This document shows, piece by piece, positions 1-5,999 of a DNA stretch of 11,664 nt. Source of the DNA: Zoogloeaceae bacterium (lineage in GTDB: Bacteria > Pseudomonadota > Gammaproteobacteria > Burkholderiales > Rhodocyclaceae); NCBI GenBank assembly GCA_031274855.1, contig JAISPO010000111.1, positions 1 through 11,664 of the forward strand, in the 5' to 3' direction. The translations under genes were made by a program, and so were the position numbers. A model generated the notes under the pieces. That model worked only from the letters and a program-made list of their open reading frames with translations, did not search any database and had not been told where the DNA came from. How positions within the stretch are numbered: position 1 is the stretch's first letter; each line of letters begins with the position of its first letter.

Positions 1-342
1 ATCCTGTCCTTGACGCTGCAAGCGATGCGCCATACCGAGGACATCATCAAGGAAATGCTGCGCGTCGGCCGCGAGGCGGTGGTCAGCTTCCCCAATTTCG
101 GCCACTGGCGGCACCGTCAGGCCATTCTCAATGGTCACATGCCGGTTTCGGAAAGCCTGCCGCACCAGTGGTACAACACGCCGAACGTGCGCTTTTTCAC
201 CATTGCCGACTTCGACGATTTTTGCGCCAAGCGCAACATCCCGATCCGCGAACGCAAAGTCCTCGACGCAGGCCGCGAAATTACCGAAGAACAGAATTTC
301 CTCGGCAGCCTCGCCGTCTACCGGCTTGGGCGGCCGAGATAA
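1..342 (+). CDS. metW: MetW methionine biosynthesis protein, C-terminal part (5' end outside window)
   Basis: The frame is open from base 1 and gives 113 residues before the TAA stop. The start lies outside the window. MetW proteins are usually near 200 residues, so roughly the last 55-60% is present. The visible part holds the conserved stretch SFPNFGHW (about residues 30-37), followed by MPVSESLPHQWYNTPN. I recognise both as typical of the MetW methyltransferase-like fold. MetW acts with the homoserine O-acyltransferase MetX in methionine synthesis, and metX is usually directly upstream. That cannot be checked here. The gene converges on the LysM gene across about 100 bp containing a hairpin. 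The ATG at position 25 is internal and is not the true start. Family assignment is confident; the exact partner role is family knowledge. Confidence 0.9.
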   Translation: MLSLTLQAMRHTEDIIKEMLRVGREAVVSFPNFGHWRHRQAILNGHMPVSESLPHQWYNTPNVRFFTIADFDDFCAKRNIPIRERKVLDAGREITEEQNFLGSLAVYRLGRPR

Positions 343-354
343 GCGGAGAGTCGC

Positions 355-425
355 CCCCTCATCATTCCGCGCCGCGTGTCAGCGTTTGGGTTCTGCGGTT
401 TCGCTTCGGCGCAGAATGACAGGGG
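355..425. repeat. Imperfect palindrome between convergent metW and LysM genes (possible REP-like element or bidirectional terminator)
   Basis: The outer arms CCCCTCATCATTCCGCGCC (about 355-373) and GGCGCAGAATGACAGGGG (408-425) pair imperfectly. Nested inside is a perfect 7-bp stem, TTCTGCG (391-397) with CGCAGAA (410-416), around a 12-base loop. It sits where two genes converge, so it could end both transcripts. No clean T-run follows on either strand. A related arm pair lies at 1025-1053, which suggests a dispersed element. Basis: the pairing is read directly; the role is inferred. Confidence 0.5.
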
Positions 426-444
426 AGTAGTGTCTTGTGCGGAT

Positions 445-933
445 TTAGCCCAGCGGCGGGATACGCAGCATCTGCCCCGGATAAATCTTGTCGGGATGGG
501 ACAACATCGGACGATTGGCCTCAAAAATCCGGTTGTATTCTTTGCCCTTACCCTTCCCGTAAAACTTTTCCGCAATAGCCCACAACGTATCGCCCCGCAC
601 AACGGTGTGCCATTGCGCTTCCGGCGCAGCTTGCTTGACGGTCATGGCATCTTCAACGTTTCCGATACCCTGCGTATTGCCGCAGCAAAGCACGACTTTT
701 TCGCGCGTTATCTGGTCGGCGGCTTCGCCCGAAACCTTAACAGTGCCCTGTGCCGTGTTAACGACGACGCTGAGATTGCTTACTTGCAATTCCATCTTGT
801 TGATGTAGCTGACGATGGCCGCTGCTGCTTCGAGGTCAGCTGTCTGAGCTGCCGCCGGGGATGGTTGCGCTTGTGCTTTGTTGATACCCAACAATTTCTC
901 GCCCGCTTCTTTTATAAAACTGAAAAGTCCCAT
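445..933 (-). CDS. BON and LysM domain protein (Kbp/YgaU-like)
   Basis: A 162-residue protein with the architecture of E. coli Kbp (YgaU), a cytoplasmic potassium-binding protein. It opens with MGLFSFIKEAGEKLLG, very close to the family N-terminus. An Ala/Gln-rich spacer (about 18-35) follows, then a BON domain (about 35-100). A LysM domain (about 107-158) contains HTVVRGDTLWAIAEKFYG and ends KIYPGQMLRIP. There is no signal peptide, as in Kbp. The start is supported by AAAGGA seven bases before the ATG. Odd points are the spacer and a Cys-Cys pair (C83-C84) in the BON domain. A LysM would suit peptidoglycan binding if the protein were exported, but nothing here shows export. The neighbours slt and the GlsB-like gene share the strand but lie far enough apart for separate transcription. 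The family call is strong; K+ binding is by homology only. Confidence 0.9.
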   Translation of the reverse strand: MGLFSFIKEAGEKLLGINKAQAQPSPAAAQTADLEAAAAIVSYINKMELQVSNLSVVVNTAQGTVKVSGEAADQITREKVVLCCGNTQGIGNVEDAMTVKQAAPEAQWHTVVRGDTLWAIAEKFYGKGKGKEYNRIFEANRPMLSHPDKIYPGQMLRIPPLG

Positions 934-940
934 GACATAT

Positions 941-946
941 TCCTTT
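941..946 (-). promoter_or_regulatory. Ribosome binding site of the LysM gene
   Basis: On the minus strand AAAGGA lies seven bases before the ATG at 933. This is a good Shine-Dalgarno match and supports the chosen start. Confidence 0.7.
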
Positions 947-968
947 CATAAATAATTGACGGTCACCA

Positions 969-985
969 TTCAGAATGACTCTGAA
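969..985. promoter_or_regulatory. Short dyad upstream of the LysM gene
   Basis: TTCAGA and TCTGAA form a perfect 6-bp dyad around ATGAC, 36-52 bases upstream of the LysM start codon. It could be an operator or part of a dispersed repeat, because the string CAGAATGAC inside it also occurs at 412-420. I could not find a convincing -35/-10 pair next to it. Confidence 0.3.
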
Positions 986-1024
986 CGATAAAACACAATA
1001 CCGCAGAATCGAAACGCCGCGTAA

Positions 1025-1053
1025 ATTCCGCGTCCTGCAACTACGCGCAGAAT
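1025..1053. repeat. Second ATTCCGCG / GCGCAGAAT palindrome
   Basis: ATTCCGCGT (1025-1033) pairs imperfectly with ACGCGCAGAAT (1043-1053). The arms resemble those at 364-373 and 408-417, and the tail CAGAATGGC (1048-1056) differs by one base from CAGAATGAC at 412-420. I read it as a decayed relative of the element on the other side of the LysM gene. The rest of the 234-bp gap (934-1167) shows no gene. Confidence 0.4.
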
Positions 1054-1085
1054 GGCACGCATGGAAGGCCAGACAGAAGCTAGCG

Positions 1086-1116
1086 CCAAGGCGAAATTTT
1101 CAGTGGTTTCGCTTGG
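1086..1116. repeat. Hairpin between the GlsB-like and LysM genes
   Basis: CCAAGGCGAAA (1086-1096) pairs with TTTCGCTTGG (1107-1116) with one bulged base and a 10-base loop. It lies 17 bases beyond the stronger GC hairpin at 1133-1155, on the 3' side of the GlsB-like gene. It may be part of a tandem terminator or may stabilise an RNA end. Confidence 0.4.
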
Positions 1117-1132
1117 GCGAATAGCCAAACCC

Positions 1133-1155
1133 GGCGGCTGGCTGAGCCAGCCGCC
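1133..1155 (-). terminator. GC-rich hairpin after the GlsB-like gene
   Basis: GGCGGCTGG (1133-1141) and CCAGCCGCC (1147-1155) form a perfect 9-bp stem around CTGAG, about a dozen bases past the stop codon of the GlsB-like gene. On the minus strand only a short GGGTTTGG follows, so it lacks a proper U-tract. Its position favours a transcript end, but termination could be weak. Confidence 0.5.
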
Positions 1156-1167
1156 AAGCACGCCTGT

Positions 1168-1413
1168 CTATTTCCGCTTGATGAGACGCAGCACAAAAAT
1201 GAGTATTACCGCGCCAATCGTTGCCACGATGATGGCGCCAAGCAAGCCTCCACCGAAGGATATGCCCAGCTTGCCGAACAGAAACCCGCCAAGCACGGCA
1301 CCCAGCACGCCTACGATGATATCGCCGATGATGCCATAGCCGCCACCCTTCATAAACTGCCCCGCAAGCCAGCCAGCCACCAACCCAACCAGAATGAACC
1401 AGACGAATTCCAT
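1168..1413 (-). CDS. GlsB/YeaQ/YmgE-type stress-response membrane protein
   Basis: An 81-residue, glycine-rich, very hydrophobic protein of the family once called transglycosylase-associated (Pfam Transgly_assoc). Three membrane helices are visible at about residues 3-20, 27-48 and 54-77. The last ends in the basic tail RLIKRK, which should face the cytoplasm. Family features seen are GLVAGWLAG near the start and the central GDIIVGVLGAVLGG. The ATG is preceded by GGGAGA at an eight-base spacing, so the start is sound. Relatives are often induced by acid, osmotic or general stress, and their molecular function is unknown. The link to transglycosylases in the old name is not biochemical evidence, although slt happens to be the upstream neighbour (140 bp away). 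Confidence 0.88.
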   Translation of the reverse strand: MEFVWFILVGLVAGWLAGQFMKGGGYGIIGDIIVGVLGAVLGGFLFGKLGISFGGGLLGAIIVATIGAVILIFVLRLIKRK

Positions 1414-1421
1414 GATACGTT

Positions 1422-1427
1422 TCTCCC
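1422..1427 (-). promoter_or_regulatory. Ribosome binding site of the GlsB-like gene
   Basis: On the minus strand GGGAGA lies eight bases before the ATG at 1413 and fixes the start of this short gene. Confidence 0.7.
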
Positions 1428-1446
1428 ATAAGACCGTACAAAGATT

Positions 1447-1460
1447 CCCCTAGACAGGGG
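1447..1460. repeat. Small hairpin in the leader of the GlsB-like gene
   Basis: CCCCT (1447-1451) and AGGGG (1456-1460) form a 5-bp stem with a 4-base loop, 34-47 bases upstream of the start codon. It may lie in the mRNA leader or overlap the promoter. I see nothing else in the 140 bases between this gene and slt, and no clear slt terminator. Confidence 0.3.
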
Positions 1461-1553
1461 GGCTAAGGTAAAAGGCCAGCTAAAGGGATCAGCATGACCG
1501 TTTCAATTCTCGCATGTTTCTGACGGGAACAGAACCCCACGGAAAGCAAGTAA

Positions 1554-3533
1554 TTACGGCAGGTCGATGGCCGTTGCTTCGCCAGTGTTAGCAGGCACGA
1601 TGATGCCGAGGCGGGTTTTGAGTGGCTGCGGCTTGCTTTCGAAGAAGATTGAGTAATAAGTCGCATTGCTCATCACCTTCTTGACGTAATCGCGGGTTTC
1701 GTTGAAGGGGATGGTTTCGACGTAAATCGCGCCTTCCAGCGTTTGATCCCCGCGCCAGCGGCGCGCGCGGTTGGGGCCGGCGTTGTAGGCGGTGAAAGCC
1801 AGCACCGGCTGATTGTCCAGCGCCTCGTATACCATTTTCAGGTAGTTGATGCCGAGCGTCATGTTCGTGTCGGGGTTCGTTACTTTGGACAAGTGGTAAT
1901 CGGCGTAGCTGATTTTGCGCGCCACCCAACTCGCCGTCGCGGGCATCAACTGCATCAGGCCTCGTGCGCCGGCGACTGAACGCGCCTCGGCAACGAAGCG
2001 GCTTTCCTGACGAATCAGTCCATAGATCCACGCATCGTCGAGCGCGGCCTCGCGTGTTTTGGCAGCCACTTCATCGCGGTAAGGCGTCGGGAAGCGCAGC
2101 GCAAAATCATGCTGAAGCTGCGTGCGATCTGCGGCGGCAATCGACCGGTCAAGAAAACCCCGCCGCCGCGCAAGTTCGGCAGCCGCGAGCAGTTGACGGT
2201 CGTTCATGCCGCGCAGATACCAGCTCCATTCGCGGACTGCATCAAGGCGTATCTCCAGCCCCAGATCGACGCTCAGAACGGCCAGAGCGCGGCGCAGGCC
2301 AGGGTTGGCCTCCGCTTCGGCCAGCTCCTGCCGGGTCGGCGGCACAGCGCGTGCCGGTATCGTGACCGGCTGGCCCAGTTCCTCATCGGCAAGGTGGCTG
2401 TAGAAGTTGGCGTAACCGGCAATCTTCTGTAGCAGAGCCTGCGCTTGTTCGCGCTGGCCCTGCGCCATGCGGGCGCGAGCAAGCCAGTAAATCCATTCCG
2501 GCTGGCTGGACAGGCGCGGCGGCATACGCTCGACAATACGCGCCAGCGCGGGCCAATCCTGCCTGCGTAGCGCGGCACGCGCATACCAGCCGTACTGTTC
2601 ATCGGTCAGACGGGCCATGTCGGTCAACCCATACCAAGTCAGCGCCTGCGCATCGTGATTGAGCGCGCCCAGCCACGCGATCTGGCCCCAGACATAAGCG
2701 CGGTCGGCCTGCGCATACTGACCTTCAATCGCCCGCCAACGCTTGACCGCGTCCGCCAAATTGCTACGGGTTAGACGCACGATGGCCAGAATGGCAAGCT
2801 CGCGTCCGGATCGGGCGGCGGAATTGAGCGGCTGCTCGTTCAAGTAACGCACCGGTTTTTCGATGGCGAGATCCAACTGGCGCGGATCGACAGCATCTTC
2901 CGCGGGCAGGAAATGCGTCAGAATCCGCATTGCGCCGAACTTACGCGCTTCCAGCAAGCGGCGCATACGGGTCCAGATATCGTCGATGCTAAGTTGCTGC
3001 TCAGCGAACAATCTGTCCATCATGGGCTGGCAGCCATCCGGCAAATTGGCCGTCTCGAGCCACAGCAACTTGGCTTCATCAAGCGCCGTTTTGTCCCGCC
3101 GGTGATCAAGGCGAGCCTGCAAGGCATAGCAGCTCAGTTCCTGATCGGGCTGGGCGAGCGTCAGATATTCCTGCTGGAACGTCGCCCAATCCTGACGCTT
3201 GCCCAGCTGGCGCAACCATTCGGCGCGCAGCTTTTCGGCCAGATACGAACCGGATTCGCGGTCAAGGAAATCCTCCACGCCGTCGAAAGAATCGGCCGTA
3301 ATCTTCAAGCGCAAGCGCCAATACTCGACCCAGGGGGCATACTCAGAGTTCTTTAATGTCGCGGCCAGACGCGCCAAACGCGCGTTATCGCCAGCCCGAA
3401 AAGCCGCGCCGGCCTCGACAAAGCGCGCTTGCGCGTCGCGCATGGCTGGCGTGGCGGATAGCGCGGGCAGGGCAATCCCGATCAACGTTACCGCCGACGC
3501 AGCCTTGAGGATCGTATATAGTCGTGTCAACAT
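1554..3533 (-). CDS. slt: Soluble lytic murein transglycosylase (Slt, GH23)
   Basis: A 659-residue periplasmic enzyme that cleaves the MurNAc-GlcNAc bond of peptidoglycan and forms a 1,6-anhydro end. A signal peptide covers about residues 1-27 (hydrophobic core, then ALSA before TPAMRD). A long alpha-helical superhelix runs from about 30 to 450 and a linker from 450 to 490. The C-terminal SLT domain starts at about 495. In it are YGLIRQESRF, with the likely catalytic Glu at 510, GLMQLMPATA (525-534), AYNAGPNRARRW (582-593) and ETIPFNETRDYV (606-617). These match family 1 lytic transglycosylases in order and spacing, and the length is near E. coli Slt70. No strong Shine-Dalgarno precedes the ATG. 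It is divergent from the cyclo-ligase gene with 16 bp between the starts, so its promoter must lie inside that gene's 5' end. Confidence 0.95.
   Translation of the reverse strand: MLTRLYTILKAASAVTLIGIALPALSATPAMRDAQARFVEAGAAFRAGDNARLARLAATLKNSEYAPWVEYWRLRLKITADSFDGVEDFLDRESGSYLAEKLRAEWLRQLGKRQDWATFQQEYLTLAQPDQELSCYALQARLDHRRDKTALDEAKLLWLETANLPDGCQPMMDRLFAEQQLSIDDIWTRMRRLLEARKFGAMRILTHFLPAEDAVDPRQLDLAIEKPVRYLNEQPLNSAARSGRELAILAIVRLTRSNLADAVKRWRAIEGQYAQADRAYVWGQIAWLGALNHDAQALTWYGLTDMARLTDEQYGWYARAALRRQDWPALARIVERMPPRLSSQPEWIYWLARARMAQGQREQAQALLQKIAGYANFYSHLADEELGQPVTIPARAVPPTRQELAEAEANPGLRRALAVLSVDLGLEIRLDAVREWSWYLRGMNDRQLLAAAELARRRGFLDRSIAAADRTQLQHDFALRFPTPYRDEVAAKTREAALDDAWIYGLIRQESRFVAEARSVAGARGLMQLMPATASWVARKISYADYHLSKVTNPDTNMTLGINYLKMVYEALDNQPVLAFTAYNAGPNRARRWRGDQTLEGAIYVETIPFNETRDYVKKVMSNATYYSIFFESKPQPLKTRLGIIVPANTGEATAIDLP
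3515..3522 (+). promoter_or_regulatory. Candidate -10 element for the 5-FCL gene inside slt
   Basis: The AT-rich string TATATAGT, containing TATAGT (3517-3522), lies about 28 bases before the cyclo-ligase ATG and inside the first codons of slt. No good -35 hexamer stands 16-18 bases upstream. It is proposed because the 16-bp gap between the two starts cannot hold a promoter. Confidence 0.25.
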
Positions 3534-3549
3534 ATTTCGAGCTTAGCAT

Positions 3550-4149
3550 ATGACCCCGCCTAACTCATCCGCGAATCAGGAAGCGGAAACCACCGCCTTT
3601 CGTACCCGCTTGCGGCAAGCGAAGATCGCAGCCCGCATGGCGATGACGGCGGATGAACATGCCCGTGCCTCGGCGATCATCGAAAACCGTCTCGAAATCC
3701 TGCTGGCTGGTCGGCCGCCGCAAGCCATCGCTTTCTGCTGGCCGCTACGCGGCGAATTTGACTGCCGCCCCCTCATCACGCGCCTGCTGGCAAAAGGCTG
3801 GCGCGCCGTCCAGCCCGTTGTCACCGCGCCCGGACAAGCAATGGTTTTCCGTCTCTGGGCGCCGGAAACGCCGATGATCCAGGATCGCCACGGCATTCCG
3901 ATTCCCGAAGGCGACGCTGTTTCCGCCCCCGATATCGTGCTGTTGCCGCTGGTCGCCTTCGACCCGCAAGGCTACCGGCTCGGCTACGGCGGCGGCTATT
4001 TCGACCGCACGCTGACCGCCCTGTCGCCGCGCCCTTTGGCCATTGGCGTCGGATTCGATCTGGCCTGCGTCGCGTCGACCCGCCCGCAAGCCCACGACAT
4101 CCGGCTCGATATCATCGTCACCGAAGCCGCCTCGATGATGATGCCGTGA
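3550..4149 (+). CDS. 5-formyltetrahydrofolate cyclo-ligase
   Basis: A 199-residue enzyme of the 5-FTHF cyclo-ligase (MTHFS; E. coli YgfA/Fau) family. It uses ATP to turn 5-formyl-THF into 5,10-methenyl-THF, returning stored folate to the one-carbon pool in the cytoplasm. Seen are the basic N-terminal helix RTRLRQAKIAARM (about 18-30), the substrate-side stretch FCWPLRGEFDCRPL (62-75), and the diagnostic LLPLVAFDPQGYRLGYGGGY (131-150) followed by FDRTL. Length is normal for the family. The start follows only a weak GAG-type ribosome site. In several bacteria this gene is linked to 6S RNA, but there is no room for one immediately upstream here. A small secreted-peptide gene follows 37 bases downstream and may be co-transcribed. 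Confidence 0.95.
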   Translation: MTPPNSSANQEAETTAFRTRLRQAKIAARMAMTADEHARASAIIENRLEILLAGRPPQAIAFCWPLRGEFDCRPLITRLLAKGWRAVQPVVTAPGQAMVFRLWAPETPMIQDRHGIPIPEGDAVSAPDIVLLPLVAFDPQGYRLGYGGGYFDRTLTALSPRPLAIGVGFDLACVASTRPQAHDIRLDIIVTEAASMMMP

Positions 4150-4174
4150 GCGCGGTATTATCACAAAAACTTTC

Positions 4175-4179
4175 AGGAG
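4175..4179 (+). promoter_or_regulatory. Ribosome binding site of the small secreted peptide gene
   Basis: AGGAG lies seven bases before the ATG at 4187. This is among the best ribosome sites in the window and is a main reason for calling the short frame a real gene. Confidence 0.7.
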
Positions 4180-4186
4180 CCACGCC

Positions 4187-4402
4187 ATGACGCGCATCGG
4201 ATTCTTGCTGGCCGCCCTGCTGGCCGCCCCCATCGCCGCCGCTCAAACCGGCGCCGGCACACCGCCCGCCACCAATCAACCGGCAGCGGAAAAACCCCGC
4301 GCCGAGCACCGCGACAAAGCCCAAAAAGCCCTGAAAGCCATCAAGGGCGATGAAGACAAAAACAAGGGCAGCGCCAGCGGCGATCAAAAGGCGGGGCGCT
4401 AA
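4187..4402 (+). CDS. Small secreted lysine-rich protein of unknown function
   Basis: A 71-residue protein that I do not recognise. Residues 1-19 look like a signal peptide: TR at the start, the core IGFLLAALLAAPIAA, then a likely cut near AAA-Q. The mature part of about 50 residues is low in hydrophobics and rich in Lys, Ala, Asp/Glu and Gly. It contains AEKPRAEHRDKAQKALKAIK and then DEDKNKGSASGDQKAGR, so it is probably extended or helical, and soluble in the periplasm. A good AGGAG ribosome site supports it. It sits 37 bases after the cyclo-ligase stop, probably on the same transcript. Its TAA stop shares bases with the TAG of ilvA on the other strand. There is no cysteine at the cut site, so it is not a lipoprotein. 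Function unknown; coding status likely. Confidence 0.7.
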   Translation: MTRIGFLLAALLAAPIAAAQTGAGTPPATNQPAAEKPRAEHRDKAQKALKAIKGDEDKNKGSASGDQKAGR

Positions 4403-5913
4403 CCCAAAAACAACCGGTACGCCGGATTCTTCGATTCGTCCCACCAGCGGTAGCCGAGGTTTTTGAGGAAAGCGCGAAAGTCTTTCATTTCGGCTTTCGG
4501 CACCTGCATTCCGGCCAGCACGCGGCCATAGTCGGCGCCGTGGTTGCGGTAGTGGAATAGCGAAATGTTCCAGCCGCGGCTCATTTTGTCGAGGAAATTG
4601 AGCAACGCGCCCGGGCGCTCCGGGAACTCAAAGCGGTAGAGCAGTTCGTCGGCCAGCCCATAAGCGCGGCCACCGACCATGTGGCGCACATGCAGCTTGG
4701 CCATTTCGTCATCGGTCAGATCGAGCGTTGGCAGGCCGTGCTTGCGCAGAGAGGCGACCAGACGCAAGGATTCGGCGCGGTTGGCGACCTGCACGCCAAC
4801 GAAAACATGGGCCTCCTTCGTCTCGGCGTAGCGGTAGTTGAACTCGGTAATCGAATGGTGGCCGATCAAGCCGCAGAACTTGCGGAAGGAACCCGGCTGT
4901 TCGGGAATGGTCACGGCCAGCACCGCTTCGCGGTGTTCGCCGACTTCGGCTTGCTCGGCGACAAAGCGCAGGCGGTCAAAATTCATGTTCGCGCCGGAGG
5001 CCACCGCCACCAGCGTCTTGCCCCGCGCGCCGGTCGCGGCGGCCCATGCCTTCGCGCCCGCGATGGCCAACGCGCCCGCCGGTTCGAGAATGGAGCGGGT
5101 GTCCTCAAACACATCCTTGATCGCGGCGCAAATGGCATCGGTATCCACCAGCACCACCTCGTCGACATACTGTTGGCAGAGCCGGAAAGTTTCAGCGCCG
5201 ACATATTTGACTGCCGCGCCGTCGGCAAACAGGCCAACCGAATCCAGCCGTACCCGCTTGCCCGCCGCCAGCGAACACGCCATCGCGTCGGCATCCAGGG
5301 TTTCAACGCCAATGATTTTCGTTTGCGGCCGCAGACGCTTGATGTAAGCGGCAACACCGGCAATCAACCCGCCGCCGCCGATACAGCAGAACACCGCGTC
5401 AATCGGCTCGGGGTGCTGACGCAAAATTTCCATGCCGATGGTGCCTTGACCGGCAATCACTTCGGGATCGTCATACGGATGCACGAAAGTGAGCTTCTGC
5501 TTTTTTTCCAGCTCAAGCGCGTGGGCATAGGCTTCATCGTAAGAGTCGCCCGCCAGCGCTACTTCAACCAGCGCCGCGCCATGCTTCTTCACAGCGTCGA
5601 TTTTGATTTGCGGCGTGGTCGTCGGCATGACAATCACAGCGCGAACGCCGAGCCGCTGCGCGGCCAGCGCCACCCCCTGCGCGTGATTGCCCGCAGAGGC
5701 GGCAATGACGCCGCGCTTCTTCTGCACCGCCGTCAAACGCGCCATTTTGTTGTACGCGCCGCGCAGCTTGAACGAGAACACCGGCTGCATGTCCTCGCGC
5801 TTCAGCAACACGCGGTTGCCAACCCGCGCCGAAAGATTGGGCGCGAACTCCAGCGGCGTCTCGATGGCGACATCGTACACGCGGGCGTTGAGGATTTTTT
5901 CGAGGTAGTCCAT
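4399..5913 (-). CDS. ilvA: Threonine ammonia-lyase, biosynthetic (threonine deaminase)
   Basis: A 504-residue PLP enzyme that converts L-threonine to 2-oxobutanoate and ammonia, the first committed step to isoleucine. The N-terminal catalytic domain has the PLP lysine in FSFKLRGAYNKM (K49), SAGNHAQG (73-80) and the phosphate-binding loop CIGGGGLIAG (177-186). SGANMN follows at 306-311. The C-terminal third carries two ACT-like regulatory domains (about 329-400, beginning VLAVTIPEQPGSF; and 423-497, beginning LLYRFEFPERPGAL). This full-length form is the isoleucine-inhibited biosynthetic type and not the short catabolic TdcB type. The start fits the family (MDYLEKILNARVYDV), although no Shine-Dalgarno precedes it: a heptamer repeat lies there instead. 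It follows the MATE gene on the same strand after 86 bp containing a hairpin. Confidence 0.96.
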   Translation of the reverse strand: MDYLEKILNARVYDVAIETPLEFAPNLSARVGNRVLLKREDMQPVFSFKLRGAYNKMARLTAVQKKRGVIAASAGNHAQGVALAAQRLGVRAVIVMPTTTPQIKIDAVKKHGAALVEVALAGDSYDEAYAHALELEKKQKLTFVHPYDDPEVIAGQGTIGMEILRQHPEPIDAVFCCIGGGGLIAGVAAYIKRLRPQTKIIGVETLDADAMACSLAAGKRVRLDSVGLFADGAAVKYVGAETFRLCQQYVDEVVLVDTDAICAAIKDVFEDTRSILEPAGALAIAGAKAWAAATGARGKTLVAVASGANMNFDRLRFVAEQAEVGEHREAVLAVTIPEQPGSFRKFCGLIGHHSITEFNYRYAETKEAHVFVGVQVANRAESLRLVASLRKHGLPTLDLTDDEMAKLHVRHMVGGRAYGLADELLYRFEFPERPGALLNFLDKMSRGWNISLFHYRNHGADYGRVLAGMQVPKAEMKDFRAFLKNLGYRWWDESKNPAYRLFLG

Positions 5914-5917
5914 GTGT

Positions 5918-5941
5918 CAGGGTTCAGGTTACAGGGTACAG
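5918..5941. repeat. Imperfect 7-bp tandem repeat immediately upstream of ilvA
   Basis: Three units, CAGGGTT, CAGGTTA and CAGGGTA, run head to tail (5918-5938), followed by CAG. The array starts four bases from the ilvA start codon and fills the place where a ribosome site should be. On the ilvA strand it reads as C-rich CCTG heptamers. Confidence 0.6.
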
Positions 5942-5954
5942 AAAAATCACTGCT

Positions 5955-5991
5955 CCCTCCCCTTCAAGGGGAGGGCCGGGGTGGGGATGGG
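5955..5991 (-). terminator. Palindrome with G-run tract between the MATE gene and ilvA
   Basis: CCCTCCCCTT (5955-5964) and AAGGGGAGGG (5966-5975) form a perfect 10-bp inverted repeat around one base. On the minus strand it is followed eight bases later by TTTTT (complement of 5942-5946), so it may end the MATE transcript. On the plus strand it continues into more G-runs, giving five runs of three or four G by 5991. From memory, similar CCCTCCCCTT...GGGG strings recur as dispersed intergenic repeats in many proteobacteria. Confidence 0.5.
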
Positions 5992-5999
5992 ACTGAAAG

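Noticed and set aside
376..951. A 191-codon plus-strand frame opposite the LysM gene
   Set aside because: The opposite strand carries a clear BON-LysM protein with a good ribosome site; this frame has no such support.
3525..3530. A perfect TTGACA on the minus strand at the start of slt
   Set aside because: It lies inside codons 2-4 of slt, downstream of the ATG, and has no -10 box at the right spacing, so it cannot drive the full slt gene.
3534..3549. Possible 6S RNA next to the cyclo-ligase gene
   Set aside because: In some bacteria 6S RNA precedes this gene, but only 16 bases separate it from slt, and the 37 bases after it are too few.
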